From: Poteriospumella lacustris
Taxonomy: Eukaryota; Sar; Chrysophyceae; Chromulinales; Dinobryaceae
DNA: 64,000 nucleotides
Reading direction: 5' to 3'
Assembly (NCBI GenBank): GCA_008000375.1
Contig: SMOI01000103.1
Span: 20,679 to 84,678 of the forward strand
Positions 8,478 to 17,427 of the stretch are shown piece after piece (positions within the stretch are counted from its first letter, which is position 1; the number at the start of each line of letters is the position of its first letter). The translations under genes were made by a program, and so were the position numbers. The notes under the pieces are model-generated. The model made no database searches, was not told the DNA's origin, and was given only the letters and a program-made list of their open reading frames with translations.

Positions 8478-11400
8478 CTAGGCCGGCGGCAGAGCGGCGA
8501 GCTGCACCGCGGGGCGGTCGACGCTGCGCGTCGTCGCTGGCCCCGCGACGGCACCGCCGGAGGCGGTGGGCGCCACGAGGCGGCGCCAGGCGACCCACAG
8601 CGCGTCACGGCGGCGGCATCCGCCACCGTCGCCAGCGACGAGCCACCCGAGCGCCGGCAGCGCCAGCAGCGTCGCCATCAGCGTCCCGAGCGCCGCCTGT
8701 TGCCGCGTCGACAGCTGCGGCGTCGCGCCGGCGACGGTGTCGAAGAGCAGCGCGCTCCACAGCGCCGTGGCCAACGCCGCGCCGCACCAGACGCCGCCGC
8801 GCCACACGAGCGGCGCCACGCGCAGCAGTTCGCACTCGTAGCGCTGCTGCCACTGCGCCACGCGCCGCGACAAGTCGTGCAGCTGTGTCGCGCTCAGCGG
8901 GCGGCCGCCATCGGTCGCGTCGCCCGTCGCGTCGCCCGTCACGTCGCTGGCGGCGGCGGCGGCGGCGGCGGCGGGCGACCACCAGCGACGCAGCAGTGCA
9001 ACGGTCGCCGACGGTAGCGACGGCGGCGGCGGCAGCGTCGGAAGCGTCGCTTCGCTGGCCACCGACGCGTCGCTGGCGGCGTCAGCGGCGGTGGCGAGGT
9101 CGTCGAGCCGCGCGCGGAGGTCGCAGAGGTGGCCGGTGGCGAGTTGGTGCTCGACGAGGTCGACGGCGACGCCGCCCGCGACGAGCGCCGCGAGCAGCGG
9201 ACACAGCGCGCCGAACGCCAGCAGCAGCGCCAGGTCCACCGCGACGCGCGCCAGCCACTGCTGCCGCACCGTCGCGCGGCCGCGCGTCGCCAGCGCCGCC
9301 TCGAGGGTCGCGAGGCTGCGACACAGCGGCGCCACGTCCGCGTCGGTCACCAGCCGCGGTGGTGTCGCCGGTGTCGCCGGTGTCGCGGCGGTGTGGTCGC
9401 CGCCGTCGTCGGTGTCGCGTGTGTCGCGGTGCAGCGGGTTGCTCTGCGACACCGACGACGATGGCGACAGCGGCGCCCAGAGACCGGCGCCGTCGAGCTG
9501 CCAGTGCAGCGGCAGCAGCGTCGCCAGCAGCGCCTCTCGAAACGCCGCCGCCTCCGGCGCCTCCACCGCCACCGCCACCGTCGCCGTCGCCGTCGCGTCC
9601 AGGCACCGCCGCTGCCGCTGCCGCTGCCGCCACCGGCGCCACACGACGAGCGCCCAGGTGACCGCGGGGCGCACGACGCCGCTGAGCGCCACGCGGAAGA
9701 CGAAGACGTACACGTAGTTCGCCAGCAACGTCGAGGCGCACTGGAACGAATAGTGAAACGGCGGCTGCACGGCGACGTCGCAGGCGACGGGGACGGTCGT
9801 CGTCGTGTTGCCCGCGCGCATCGGCACGTTCACCTCCGTCACGACGCTGAACGCGTAGTGCAGCGTGGGCGCCTCCTGCAGCGCGTAGTAGAAGCAGTTG
9901 GGCGACAGGGCGATCTCCGCGAGCCACGGCGCCAGCAGCGCGTTGAAGAGGCCGACGCCGACCACCGCCGCGTCCGACAGACCCGACGCCTCTGACGCCG
10001 CCGCCGCCGCCGCCGCTTCCGCTTTCGACGGGGCCGCGCACTGCCGCCGTAGCGCCGCCAGCAGCGCCGCGTGGTGAACGAGCGCGTAGGACCAGGCGAC
10101 CTTGAACAGCGACAGGGCGAACGACACGGCGACGAGGGCGTCGGCGCGCTGCAGCGTCGCCACCGCCGACACGTACGCCGCGTTCACCGCCGTCACCACC
10201 GCCACGTTCACCGCCACCGTCGCCACCGTCAGCGCCATGCGGCTACGGCTGCGGCTGCCGCTGCGGCCGTCGTCGGCGGTGGCGGCGGCGATGGCGGCGA
10301 TGGCGGCGGCGGAGGTGTCACGCGGCAGCAGCGCGACCGCGACGGCGACGACCGCGGCCCAGACGCACCACAGCGCGACGCCGGCGCCCTCGCCCTGCAC
10401 GTAGAGCGCCGTGGAGGCCCAGACGTACTGCACCGCGTACGTCGGCGTCGTCGCCGACAGCGCCGCGTACGTCGGTTGCGCGACGCACACGACGACGGCG
10501 ACGACGCCGACGAGCCACCGGCGCAGCGCGCGCTGCCAGCGGTCCACCGCCCGCCGCACGTCCGCGTCGCGGCCGCTGTCGCGGCCGCTGTCGCCGTCGC
10601 CGTAGCTGTCGCTGTCGCAGTCGTCACCCGCGACGCGGCTGCGGTAGGCGAGGCGCCAGAGCTGCAGCGTCACGCGAAACGGTCGCACGGCGACGATGGC
10701 GGCGACGACGACGGCGACGGCGACGGCGACCGCCGCCAGCGCCGCGTAGGTCGCGTCGGCGCCGCAGCTGTAGCGCTGCCGTTGCGGGTCGTGCAGCGGC
10801 AGGTCGCTGCGGTCGCGCGCGCAGCCGAAGAGGTTGCCCTCGAGCACGCTAATCGTCGGCAGCGCGCGCAGCGCGGCCGGCAGCCGCCCCGACAGCTCGT
10901 TCACCTGCAGGTACAGCGCCCCCTCCGCCGCCGCCGCTGCCCCCGTCGCTGTGAGGGCAGGCAGCAGCGCGGCCGGCAGCGTGCCGCGCAGGCGGTTGAA
11001 GGAGACGTCGAGCGTCGTGAGGGCGGCGCCGCGCCAGAGCGCGGCCGGCACGTCGCCCGTGAGCACGTTGCCCGAGAGCACCAGCGTCGACAGGTTGCCG
11101 CCCAGCGCCGCCACCGCCGGCAGCGTCCCGCTCAGCGCATTGCCGCCCAGATGCAGCAGCGTCAGCGCCGGCAGCCGCAGGAGACACGCGGGCACGCGGC
11201 CCGAGACCGCGCGGCGCGTGGCGCGGACGCCCGAGGCGCGCCACGCGGGCAGCAGCCGCGACACGCAGCGCGGCGCCGCCGACAGCCCGTCGAGCACGAG
11301 GTTCTCCAGCCGCGTCGCGCGACAGAGCACGTCGCCGTCGGGCAGCGGCCCCGTGAAACAGTTCGACGACAGCGACACGACGCGCAGCGCCGGCAGCGCG

Positions 11401-13322
11401 AAGAGCCACGGCGGCACGCGGCCGCTGAGCGCGTTGTTCGACACGAGCAGCGTCGCCAGCGCCCGCGACGCGTTCAGCGCCTCCGGCAGCGTCCCTGTGA
11501 ACGCGTTGCCGTCGAGGTACAGCGACGTCAGCGCCGGCAGCGCGGTCGCCAGCGTCGGTGGCAGGCGACCCGCGAGGCAGTTGACGGACACGTCGACGAG
11601 CTGCGCCTGCGGCAGCGGCCGGTCGAACGGCGTCCACGCGTCGAAGCAGTTGCCGGCGACCAGCAGTGCCTGCAGCGCCGTGAGGTTCTGCACGGGCGGC
11701 ATGGCGCCCGTGAGGAAGTTGGACGCGACGTCGAGGAACTGCAGCCGCCGCAGCTGCGCCAGTGTCGTGGGCACGGCGCCGTGCAGCTGGTTGCTGTACA
11801 GGTACAGCACGGCGCAAGCCGTCGCATTGCCCAGCGCGGCGGGCACGGTGCCCGTGAGGAAGTTCTGCTGCAGCTGGAGGTATTCAAGCATCGGCAGGCC
11901 GCCGAGCGACGCGGGGACGGGGCCAGTGAAGCCGTTGTCGGAGAGAAACACGTTGTACAACAGGCGGCAGCCGCCGAGCGACGCGGGCACGGTGCCGTTG
12001 AGCAGGTTGTCGTTGACGTGGAGGATCTTCAGCAGCGACAATGCGCCCAGCGCGTCGGGCAACGGGCCCGTGAAGAAGTTGTCGTTGGCGACGAGGTCGC
12101 GCAGCAGCGGCAGCCGCCCCAGCGACGGTGGCAGCGGTCCCGTGAAGCGGTTGCTGTTGACGTAGACGCTGAAGAGCAATGGGCAGTCGTCCCCCAGCGA
12201 CGGCGGCAGGCGGCCGGTGAGCGCGTTGTCGTTGACGTTGAAGTTGCTCAGCAGCGACAGCTGCGCCGTCAGCGTCGGGGGCAGCGACCCGACGAGCGCA
12301 TTATTCGTCAGCAGCAGCTTCCGCAGCTGCGTGCAATTGCCGAGCGACACGGGCACGGTGCCTACGAGGCCCGCGCTCGTCAGATCGAGGACCGTGAGCC
12401 GTGAGAGCGCCCCCAGCGACGCGGGAATCGTCGAGGCCCAGTCGTTGTCGGCGAGGACGAGCTGCCGCAGCGTCGCGAGGGCGCCCAGCGACGACGGCAA
12501 CGCGCCGTGGAGGCCGTTGCCGTCCAGATGCAGCAGCAGGAGACGTTGCAGCTGCCCGATGGCCATCGGCAGCGTGCCCTGCAGCGCGTTCGACGAGAGA
12601 ATCAGCTGCGTCAGCTGCGTCAGGTTCCAGAGGCCGCCGGGCAGCGCGCCCGTCAACGCGCAGCTTTGCAGATTGAGCACCGACAGCTGCGCCAGCGCCC
12701 CGAGACTCTCCGGCAGACTACCACCGAACTGTGGGTTGTTCGCGAGGTGGAGCGTGGTCAACAGCGGCGTCGTGTCGCCGATGGCGGCGGGCAACGGTCC
12801 GACGAGGTCGTTCGTCGACAGATCGACGCTCTGCAGGCCGCCGATCGCCCATAGTGCCTCGGGAATGCGGCCGGTCAGCGCATTGACGCTTAAATCGAGG
12901 CTTTGCAGACGTGACAGGTTGGCCAATGCGGGCGGAATGCGGCCCTGCAGGTAGTTGGTGGACAGCGACAGATTCTGCAGCATCGACAGGGCGCCCAGCG
13001 ACGCGGGGAGGCTGCCGATGAGCTGGTGGCGGTCGAGCTGGAGCTGGTGGATGTTGCAGGGTGACACATCGCAGCTCGAGGTGCAGTTGATGCCCTGCCA
13101 GGGCTGGTCCAGCGCGCAGGGGTTGCCTACGACGCTGCCGGTGGCGGAGATGTTCCACGGGTACCCGAACGTGGTGAACGGCTCGTGCCATCGCCATCCT
13201 GGGCCCGTGGTGTTCTCATACAAATCTACCAACGCGGCGGTTTCTTCGGTGGGCAGTTCGAAGCCGGCCGCGGTCCACAGTACCGACGAGGCAAGCACAG
13301 CGAACCCCACGGCGGTCCACAT
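8478..13322 (-). CDS. secreted leucine-rich-repeat protein with multi-spanning C-terminus
   Basis: A single exon encodes 1614 residues. A signal peptide (about 1-21) is followed by a Cys-containing cap like those before plant-type LRRs (WQGINCTSSC near residue 80). Some thirty LRRs of the extracellular 24-residue type (L..L.L..N.L.G.LP..) run to about residue 830 and close with a Cys cap (NLFGC). The rest has about ten hydrophobic segments, rich in Ala and Val, separated by acidic or Ala-rich loops. The outline is a cell-surface receptor or adhesion protein with an LRR ectodomain and a polytopic membrane part. I see no kinase domain. LRR receptors of this kind occur in algae and oomycetes, but the C-terminal half is not a family I can name. 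The sequence is extremely GC-rich, so open frames on the opposite strand (for example 10071-12404) are shadows. Confidence 0.85.
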   Translation of the reverse strand: MWTAVGFAVLASSVLWTAAGFELPTEETAALVDLYENTTGPGWRWHEPFTTFGYPWNISATGSVVGNPCALDQPWQGINCTSSCDVSPCNIHQLQLDRHQLIGSLPASLGALSMLQNLSLSTNYLQGRIPPALANLSRLQSLDLSVNALTGRIPEALWAIGGLQSVDLSTNDLVGPLPAAIGDTTPLLTTLHLANNPQFGGSLPESLGALAQLSVLNLQSCALTGALPGGLWNLTQLTQLILSSNALQGTLPMAIGQLQRLLLLHLDGNGLHGALPSSLGALATLRQLVLADNDWASTIPASLGALSRLTVLDLTSAGLVGTVPVSLGNCTQLRKLLLTNNALVGSLPPTLTAQLSLLSNFNVNDNALTGRLPPSLGDDCPLLFSVYVNSNRFTGPLPPSLGRLPLLRDLVANDNFFTGPLPDALGALSLLKILHVNDNLLNGTVPASLGGCRLLYNVFLSDNGFTGPVPASLGGLPMLEYLQLQQNFLTGTVPAALGNATACAVLYLYSNQLHGAVPTTLAQLRRLQFLDVASNFLTGAMPPVQNLTALQALLVAGNCFDAWTPFDRPLPQAQLVDVSVNCLAGRLPPTLATALPALTSLYLDGNAFTGTLPEALNASRALATLLVSNNALSGRVPPWLFALPALRVVSLSSNCFTGPLPDGDVLCRATRLENLVLDGLSAAPRCVSRLLPAWRASGVRATRRAVSGRVPACLLRLPALTLLHLGGNALSGTLPAVAALGGNLSTLVLSGNVLTGDVPAALWRGAALTTLDVSFNRLRGTLPAALLPALTATGAAAAAEGALYLQVNELSGRLPAALRALPTISVLEGNLFGCARDRSDLPLHDPQRQRYSCGADATYAALAAVAVAVAVVVAAIVAVRPFRVTLQLWRLAYRSRVAGDDCDSDSYGDGDSGRDSGRDADVRRAVDRWQRALRRWLVGVVAVVVCVAQPTYAALSATTPTYAVQYVWASTALYVQGEGAGVALWCVWAAVVAVAVALLPRDTSAAAIAAIAAATADDGRSGSRSRSRMALTVATVAVNVAVVTAVNAAYVSAVATLQRADALVAVSFALSLFKVAWSYALVHHAALLAALRRQCAAPSKAEAAAAAAASEASGLSDAAVVGVGLFNALLAPWLAEIALSPNCFYYALQEAPTLHYAFSVVTEVNVPMRAGNTTTTVPVACDVAVQPPFHYSFQCASTLLANYVYVFVFRVALSGVVRPAVTWALVVWRRWRQRQRQRRCLDATATATVAVAVEAPEAAAFREALLATLLPLHWQLDGAGLWAPLSPSSSVSQSNPLHRDTRDTDDGGDHTAATPATPATPPRLVTDADVAPLCRSLATLEAALATRGRATVRQQWLARVAVDLALLLAFGALCPLLAALVAGGVAVDLVEHQLATGHLCDLRARLDDLATAADAASDASVASEATLPTLPPPPSLPSATVALLRRWWSPAAAAAAAASDVTGDATGDATDGGRPLSATQLHDLSRRVAQWQQRYECELLRVAPLVWRGGVWCGAALATALWSALLFDTVAGATPQLSTRQQAALGTLMATLLALPALGWLVAGDGGGCRRRDALWVAWRRLVAPTASGGAVAGPATTRSVDRPAVQLAALPPA

Positions 13323-14564
13323 TTCTTCCTCGGGCGAAGAGAGAGCAGTCAGTGCCCCACACCTTTTCGTTCACACTGTAAGTAGCGCTGGACCTTCGCT
13401 AGTTTTTGGTTCGCTTCGAACGTTCGAGCGCCGTGACTATCCCTAAACCAAAAAAGAGTGACGAGCACATTCAATGTTCTATGTACTATCCTGCATCAAC
13501 CAGTGACCGCATATAACATGAGTTTGTCCACAATAAACGTACCTCGTCCATCGCTCTCTCACCTCAGCCGATTCACTTTGGTCCGAACACGAACAAAAGA
13601 CGTCAACGAGGAACTCTCGGTCACTAGTCACTGTAGTTACCACACACTTTGGTGATACCGAGCAAGCGAGGTCACGCTACAATGGGGTTTCGGGGCTAAC
13701 ACAACTATGGCAGCTGTTCGCAAACCTCTGCATCGGATGTCGTTGAAAGAAACCAAACGACTACGCTCATCATGAGGAGAGCCAACAAACTCAATCTCAG
13801 CGATCTTATTAGCTTAAATGAATCTTATCTAGTACGGTTATGTGAAGGGTTGAACGGGTGGCGTAGTTCAATGTTGCGTGATTCATATGCAGCGTGGACC
13901 TTCCAGCGCAAGGCTTGATACAGCAAAACGATGTCCTCCTTCCCTTTTTTGTTTCTTTTCTTTTTCTCTGTCGTGAGTGTTTCCTGTGCGTCTCCCAACC
14001 GCCGTGGCGGGATTGGCAGGAACTCCACTGCTGTGGCCAGGGAGGGACGAGTTCTGCGTCCCTCCACAAGATTGATGGCCAACGTTGCGAACCGCTTGTA
14101 ACGGCTTGAGCAGGATCCGGCACAGTGTATGGCCGAAGCTTCGTAGCTTCCCCATCACACAGGGTCACTGTCCCACCGTCTGTCCCAGAGTCTGTCTCAG
14201 AGTCTGTCCCACCGTCTGTCCCACAGAGTCTGTCGTTCGTTCGTCGTTCATCGTTCTCGCTTCGAGGCGTTGGGGCTCACCTCCGATCGTTGGAAGGAGC
14301 CGCAGTATCCGTTTGCGCTGGTGCAACAAGTCGTTCCATGGTCGGTACGGTCACTATGAGGTTCCGAAGACATATGTGGTCGCAGCGGACGATGCAGCGT
14401 ATGCAGTGCCGGTGCGGGACATGAAGCTGGGCAAGATCGTTAACTTGCATGCGAGAGACCTGTGGGGCCTGGCGTTAGGTAAAGGTAAAGTGGTTTATGG
14501 TATTTGTAAACGTGGTGGTTATGTGGACTATCGCGATCGCTTCGAGGGGGGGGGCAGTACTTAT
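13323..14564. other. intergenic region between the LRR gene and PELO
   Basis: It contains the likely promoter of the LRR gene next to 13322 and the 3' flank of PELO. Three things stand out: a tandem repeat at 14168-14233, a 9-base G run at 14546-14554, and a plus-strand segment around 14337-14480 whose translation looks protein-like but has no convincing start, end or splice sites. No gene is called. Confidence 0.5.
14168..14233. repeat. tandem repeat of a gtctgtccca-type unit
   Basis: Five to six imperfect copies of a 10-12 base unit (gtctgtcccaccg / gtctgtcccaga) lie in direct array about 330 bases beyond the PELO stop codon. No coding role is evident. Confidence 0.7.
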
Positions 14565-15929
14565 TTACGTAGACGTTTTCAATGCGTCTGTCTCGGCCAA
14601 CAGATCAATGTCCGGGAAGGGATACCGGAGGATGGCGGCAATGCCCGTCAAACTCATCAACTTCTCACCCGAACTATGCATCTGACTGAACCGCAGTACC
14701 TCTCCGCCATGACTCTTCACATACGCCACGAGGGCATCGAGGACACGTCGTTGTTTGAAATCATCAAAGAACAAGGCATCCGAGAGCATGAGTACATCAA
14801 TGGCATCTTGATACGCGGCATATTGCACCACTTGGAAGCCATAACAGGCACGATCGGGGTCCGTCATCAACATCTCTTCGAACCGCTTCAAACATTGAAT
14901 CTATGCAATATATATGCAATCATTACCTCATGTACAAGCGCAGACAATAGGCACAAAGATATACTTACATCTTTCACCGCGCGTACGTTTTGTAACCGTT
15001 CGGCAATGGCCGGGTCACTCAACACCTCTTCCACGGCGCCTTTGTACCCCGTCGACGCATGGACCTTGACGAATTTCTGTCGATTCTCTAACTTCGTGAG
15101 ATCTGTTCGTTCTTCTTGGACGACGCGTTGTTGGAAATAGGTCATGAATTGATCGTTGAGGAAACCCGGGGACCCGACGAGAATGACTTTGATCTGTTCG
15201 AAATTGATGTGCAACAAGACCGCCGCATAGATATCGGCAAAGAACTGTTGAATCGCATGTTCACGCAACGCCTTCGGTGGAATCGAACGGGAAATCACGG
15301 CGCAGGTTTTCGTCATGGTCGCACGAATCAAACACAAGTTGGCTAAGCCCTCCTGCATCACGAGGACAGCCACCTCCGCATTGGACATGGGGTTCTCCAG
15401 TTCTCTGAGAATATCCAGCCGAATCGTGTCCCAATGCGGCTTTCGGATGGTGAATGGTCGTCCTTTCTCCAATTCAATGGTGTGGAATTGACCCAAGCGG
15501 ACGTGTTCGTTCTCGCGAATGTTTTTGCCTTTCACCCGCAGCGCACATTGCTCGGCGTCGTATTCGATTTTCACCACTTCGATCAAAAGGCGCGTCTACA
15601 GACGAGCAAGGGAGAAAGAGGGATTCTTGGATAAAACCCACGTGGAACGACAAGCGCTGAGGGTGCGGGCTTACATGAACACGGTTCTTGTCGCGCGCAC
15701 CGGTGGCGGACTCCGTCGTCACCTGTGAAGGACCACGACCCGTCACACGTCTTTTTCTCGCTCCCACTCACTCACGTTCATCACTTACCATGCGAACTGT
15801 CTCTGCTTCTAGGGTGTCTCCTTCCTCCAGAATGTTGTACACATGATACATATCATCATCGTCGTCGGCTTCCATCCGGACAAAACCCGCATCGCCATCA
15901 CCAAACACCGTGTTCACTTTGACTTTCAT
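14565..15929 (-). CDS. PELO: Pelota/Dom34 ribosome-rescue factor, four exons
   Basis: Exons at 15789-15929, 15675-15722, 14969-15595 and 14565-14900 join in frame to 383 residues, close to the usual length of about 385. All three introns are GT-AG. The product lines up along its whole length with eukaryotic Pelota: an N-terminal Sm-like domain (YHVYNILEEGDTLEA, TESATG, RVKGKNIRENEHV, FHTIELEKGRPFT), a central domain (VLVMQEGLANLCLI, ILVGSPGFLNDQF) and an eL30-like C-terminal domain (DPDRACYGFQ, LTGIAAILRYPFP). Pelota with Hbs1 recognises stalled ribosomes with an empty A site and splits them, feeding no-go and non-stop mRNA decay in the cytosol. The first exon has an Asp run absent from most homologues. 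The start is the first ATG of exon 1; upstream alternatives were not seen. Confidence 0.95.
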
Positions 15930-16219
15930 GGTTTGTTTGACTACGGTTTCTACTCTGTCTTTCTGTTTATGATGTCAGGCACTTTCCATGCATCATTGTG
16001 GTTCCTATCTTTCCATCGCAAGTGCTTTTTACGAACGAACTGAAATACCAAATGCCAACGCTGTGAACCTGCCGGACCCAGATGTGCCGTGACCGTCTCA
16101 GACTCTGGTCAACGACCTTTGCCCTTTTGGTCTCCCCGCGTGGAATGGAAAGACCTAGGACCTCTCTCTGCACTCACAACAAGTGAGCTTCTCCGAAGAA
16201 AGATCTTCCCGCACGTGAT

Positions 16220-16933
16220 ATGGTGATACGAAGTGTCGTCAAGAACGCGAGAGAATGTTTTTGGTCACATTCTAATTGACCTGACTGGCGACGAGCATAC
16301 AACAAACAACAAATGAACTTCACATCGCCCGTGCACCAATCTGCGGCTATGCAAAAGACCGGCGTTCCGGTGCCGCCTCCGCTCGCAGATTTCGATCTAG
16401 ATAAGCCCGAAACAAAGCGAGCTCGACGAATAGCCGCCGAGGTATACTTGCAGGAGGTGTAGGCGCAGCTCGTGGTTGGAAATGCTGATGCCACTGACGT
16501 TGACGCAGCAAACTTATACCAATCCCAGGTGTACGTTGCGGAAAGTATGGTGTCCATCGAGAGAAATCTACCCCAAGTAGCCACTGCAGCAGTCGCTGCC
16601 GCTATTTTGGAGTCCATGAATGAGCAGTTCGCTCTAATGAATGAGCAGTTCGCTCTAACGAACGCGCAGTTCGCGCAAATGCGTGCGAGACACACCAATC
16701 GCTTTGCGGAGCAACCCGGCGACACCATTGTCCCGTTGCCCATCCTTCCCCAACCGGGTGTTCCAGAGCCTCCTCTGCCAGCCTGTTTCCCAGCGACTCG
16801 CCAACAGCTGATGGACCTTACGTCACCCGATGTGGACACGCTGCTGGAGTAGTACGGTCAGCGCACGAATGGATCTCCGAGTAACCGCCGAGCCCAACTC
16901 GTGGCCTTCTTAGGAATGCCACCGTCACTTTAG
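16220..16933 (+). pseudogene. decayed copy of the SAP-like gene at 5930-6601
   Basis: Translation of this stretch follows the 5930-6601 protein closely from the N-terminal region (IRSVV) to the end (GMPPSL), in the opposite chromosomal orientation. It is broken: the first 25 codons have drifted out of frame with a TGA near 16277, and in-frame TAG codons stand at 16460-16462 and 16850-16852. The NAQFAQM heptad is expanded to three tandem 21-base units near 16614-16676. Similarity continues past the stop into the 3' flank (tctcg.ggtctgtgca, then ctaactaaggaa), so the copied unit included non-coding DNA. The parent has no intron, so a DNA duplication and a retrocopy cannot be told apart by intron loss. 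Confidence 0.88.
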
Positions 16934-17427
16934 TCTCGCGGTCTGTGCATCGATAGTTCTACGTAAAGCAGCCTAACTAAGGAAGTGTACGATGGAGAGC
17001 CACTCCATGTGTATTCACTGTTGACACCACCACGATGGTCCTATTGAGTGATACTCAGACAGTTTCCTTCGTATCATCGAGAGCAGCTTCAAAACTAATT
17101 ACATACAAGTGGGAGGGGGGGCAGACAGCGAGAGAGAAAGAAGCGAGACAAGAGGAAAGCAGAGGGGAAGGGATTGGGGGTAGTGGAAGCAGTGGCAGTG
17201 GCAGTGGCAGCGGCACGACACGGGTCGGCAACAACACCTCCCCGACGTCCACTGCGCATCTCCACCTCAAACGTCATGCGACGCATAAACCAAAAAGAAA
17301 ACAAACAGCAACCATATGGGGGGGGGGGGCAAGACGCCGCCCCCTTCAACCCGAAGAAACTGGTGGTAAACACGTGTGCAAGAAGCGATGAGCGGTCGAT
17401 GCGGCAAATGAGGACGTGATGACCGGG
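16934..17427. other. intergenic region
   Basis: The first 60 bases are still similar to the 3' flank of the parent SAP-like gene. The rest is purine-rich (gagaga-type runs near 17125-17180, ggcagtggcagtgg repeats near 17190-17215) with a 12-base G run at 17318-17329. No gene is supported. Confidence 0.5.

Noticed and set aside
10071-12404. 777-codon plus-strand frame inside the LRR gene
   Set aside because: It is antisense to a clear LRR protein. Its translation is an Arg/Gln/His-rich shadow caused by GC-rich codon periodicity.
14085-15140. 351-codon plus-strand frame over the end of PELO
   Set aside because: Most of it is antisense to PELO exons 3 and 4. Only the 14337-14480 part was kept as a weak observation.
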